Assembly (NCBI GenBank): GCA_012728445.1
Contig: JAAYFA010000067.1
Span: forward strand, 1-15,130
Reading direction: 5' to 3'
Source: Clostridiales bacterium
Lineage (GTDB): Bacteria > Bacillota > Clostridia > Oscillospirales > Acutalibacteraceae
Length of the DNA stretch: 15,130 nucleotides
Shown here: positions 14,606 to 15,130 of the stretch, one piece after another
How positions within the stretch are numbered: position 1 is the first letter of the stretch
Layout: the number at the start of each line of letters is the position of its first letter
Translations under genes and position numbers: made by a program
Notes under the pieces: model-generated
Databases searched by the model: none
Told to the model about the DNA's origin: nothing
What the model saw: the letters and a program-made list of their open reading frames with translations, nothing else

Positions 14606-15130
14606 TTAAATCTTGTTTTCTCCTGCGACATCTCTTCCGCCGTGGAGTTGCGGATAATAGCTTGCAAACATATGCTGTGGTTTTTCGTCAAAGTCCATGG
14701 CAATAATGGTAATGCCAGCAGTTTTGTCCGGCGAAGTCTTTGGCATATTTTTAAGCAGAATGCGATGACCTTTATGCTCAAACGCAATCGGCGTTTTATC
14801 CTTAAGTAAATAAACCGCTTTGGGTGCGTTTATGTAGCCGCCGATACCCATTTCCCCGGTTGTGGGCCATATCCAAGTCCACAGGTAAACCGACTTGCCA
14901 TCGGAAGATGCACTTGTAAGCCCATTTGCACCGAACCAACTGCCGTTTTCTCCGCTGTTTTTGATAAGCTTGCCATAAACTGCTTTACCGTTTTGCTCTA
15001 ACCACTTGCCAACCTTTGTTAAAGGCTCCACTGCGTCTGCCGGCACGGAGCCGTCCGGTGCCGGGCCAATGTTTAGCAACAGATTGCCACCACCCGAAGC
15101 ACAGGTTTGCAGCATACGGATAATCCGCTG
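14606..15130 (-). CDS. Alpha-L-fucosidase, GH29, C-terminal part (5' end outside window)
   Basis: The frame is open to the right edge (174 residues visible, beginning QRIIRMLQTCASGGG). The segment GGGNLLLNIGPAPDGSVP followed by VGKWLEQNGKAVYG is the highly conserved end of the GH29 catalytic barrel. The remaining roughly 120 residues form the C-terminal beta-sandwich that packs on it. GH29 enzymes remove terminal L-fucose with retention of configuration. The nucleophile Asp, the acid/base and any signal peptide lie outside the window, so activity and location cannot be judged. The Met in this fragment at 15115 is internal, not a start. A fucosidase in the same region as a sulfatase and an exported DUF4838 protein fits use of host or algal-type sulfated, fucosylated glycans, as an inference. 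Confidence 0.93.
   Translation of the reverse strand, partial: QRIIRMLQTCASGGGNLLLNIGPAPDGSVPADAVEPLTKVGKWLEQNGKAVYGKLIKNSGENGSWFGANGLTSASSDGKSVYLWTWIWPTTGEMGIGGYINAPKAVYLLKDKTPIAFEHKGHRILLKNMPKTSPDKTAGITIIAMDFDEKPQHMFASYYPQLHGGRDVAGENKI

Overview
The window looks like chromosomal DNA of an uncultured anaerobic Firmicute, most likely a clostridial (Oscillospirales or Christensenellales-like) gut or digester bacterium. This is an inference from several features. The lipoproteins, DUF3048/YerB-type protein and short clostridial-type SerA are of that kind, ribosome binding sites are AGGAGG-like, and promoters and rho-independent terminators are canonical. Base composition is moderate and most genes lie on the minus strand.

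Region 1 (1-1862, minus strand) is a B12-responsive transcription unit. A sigma70-type promoter leads into a cobalamin riboswitch, an intrinsic terminator, an alpha/alpha-toroid lipoprotein, and a second lipoprotein with a DUF4430/transcobalamin-C-like start that runs off the left edge. The two proteins resemble the two domains of animal intrinsic factor/transcobalamin, encoded as separate polypeptides.

Region 2 (1798-4309, minus strand) is a serine biosynthesis operon, serC then serA, with a strong promoter upstream of serC and a terminator after serA. Divergent from it, on the plus strand, is a monocistronic membrane-anchored DUF3048 (YerB-like) protein (4526-5656). Its terminator has the same stem core as the serA terminator.

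Region 3 (5803-7832, minus strand) is a GNAT acetyltransferase followed by a leaderless Cys-type sulfatase, driven by a near-consensus promoter. Region 4 (8000-9115, plus strand) is a RhuM-family gene interrupted by one in-frame amber codon. It is followed by about 360 bp without a recognisable gene.

Region 5 (9415-12241, minus strand) is a two-gene unit: an exported DUF4838 protein with an alpha-glucuronidase-like N-terminus, then an exported beta-propeller-like protein. Region 6 (12351-13801, minus strand) is an AlbA_2/HATPase_c_4 (COG2865, 'RecG-like') regulator broken by a one-base frameshift. Region 7 (13840-15130, minus strand) holds an iron-sulfur-flavoprotein-like NADPH/FMN reductase and, upstream of it, the C-terminal part of a GH29 alpha-L-fucosidase entering from the right edge.

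Housekeeping serine synthesis therefore sits beside B12 capture and scattered glycan-processing genes (sulfatase, fucosidase, DUF4838), with two decayed accessory genes between them. The most interesting element is the riboswitch-controlled split transcobalamin-like pair. No tRNA, rRNA, CRISPR array or complete insertion sequence was recognised.
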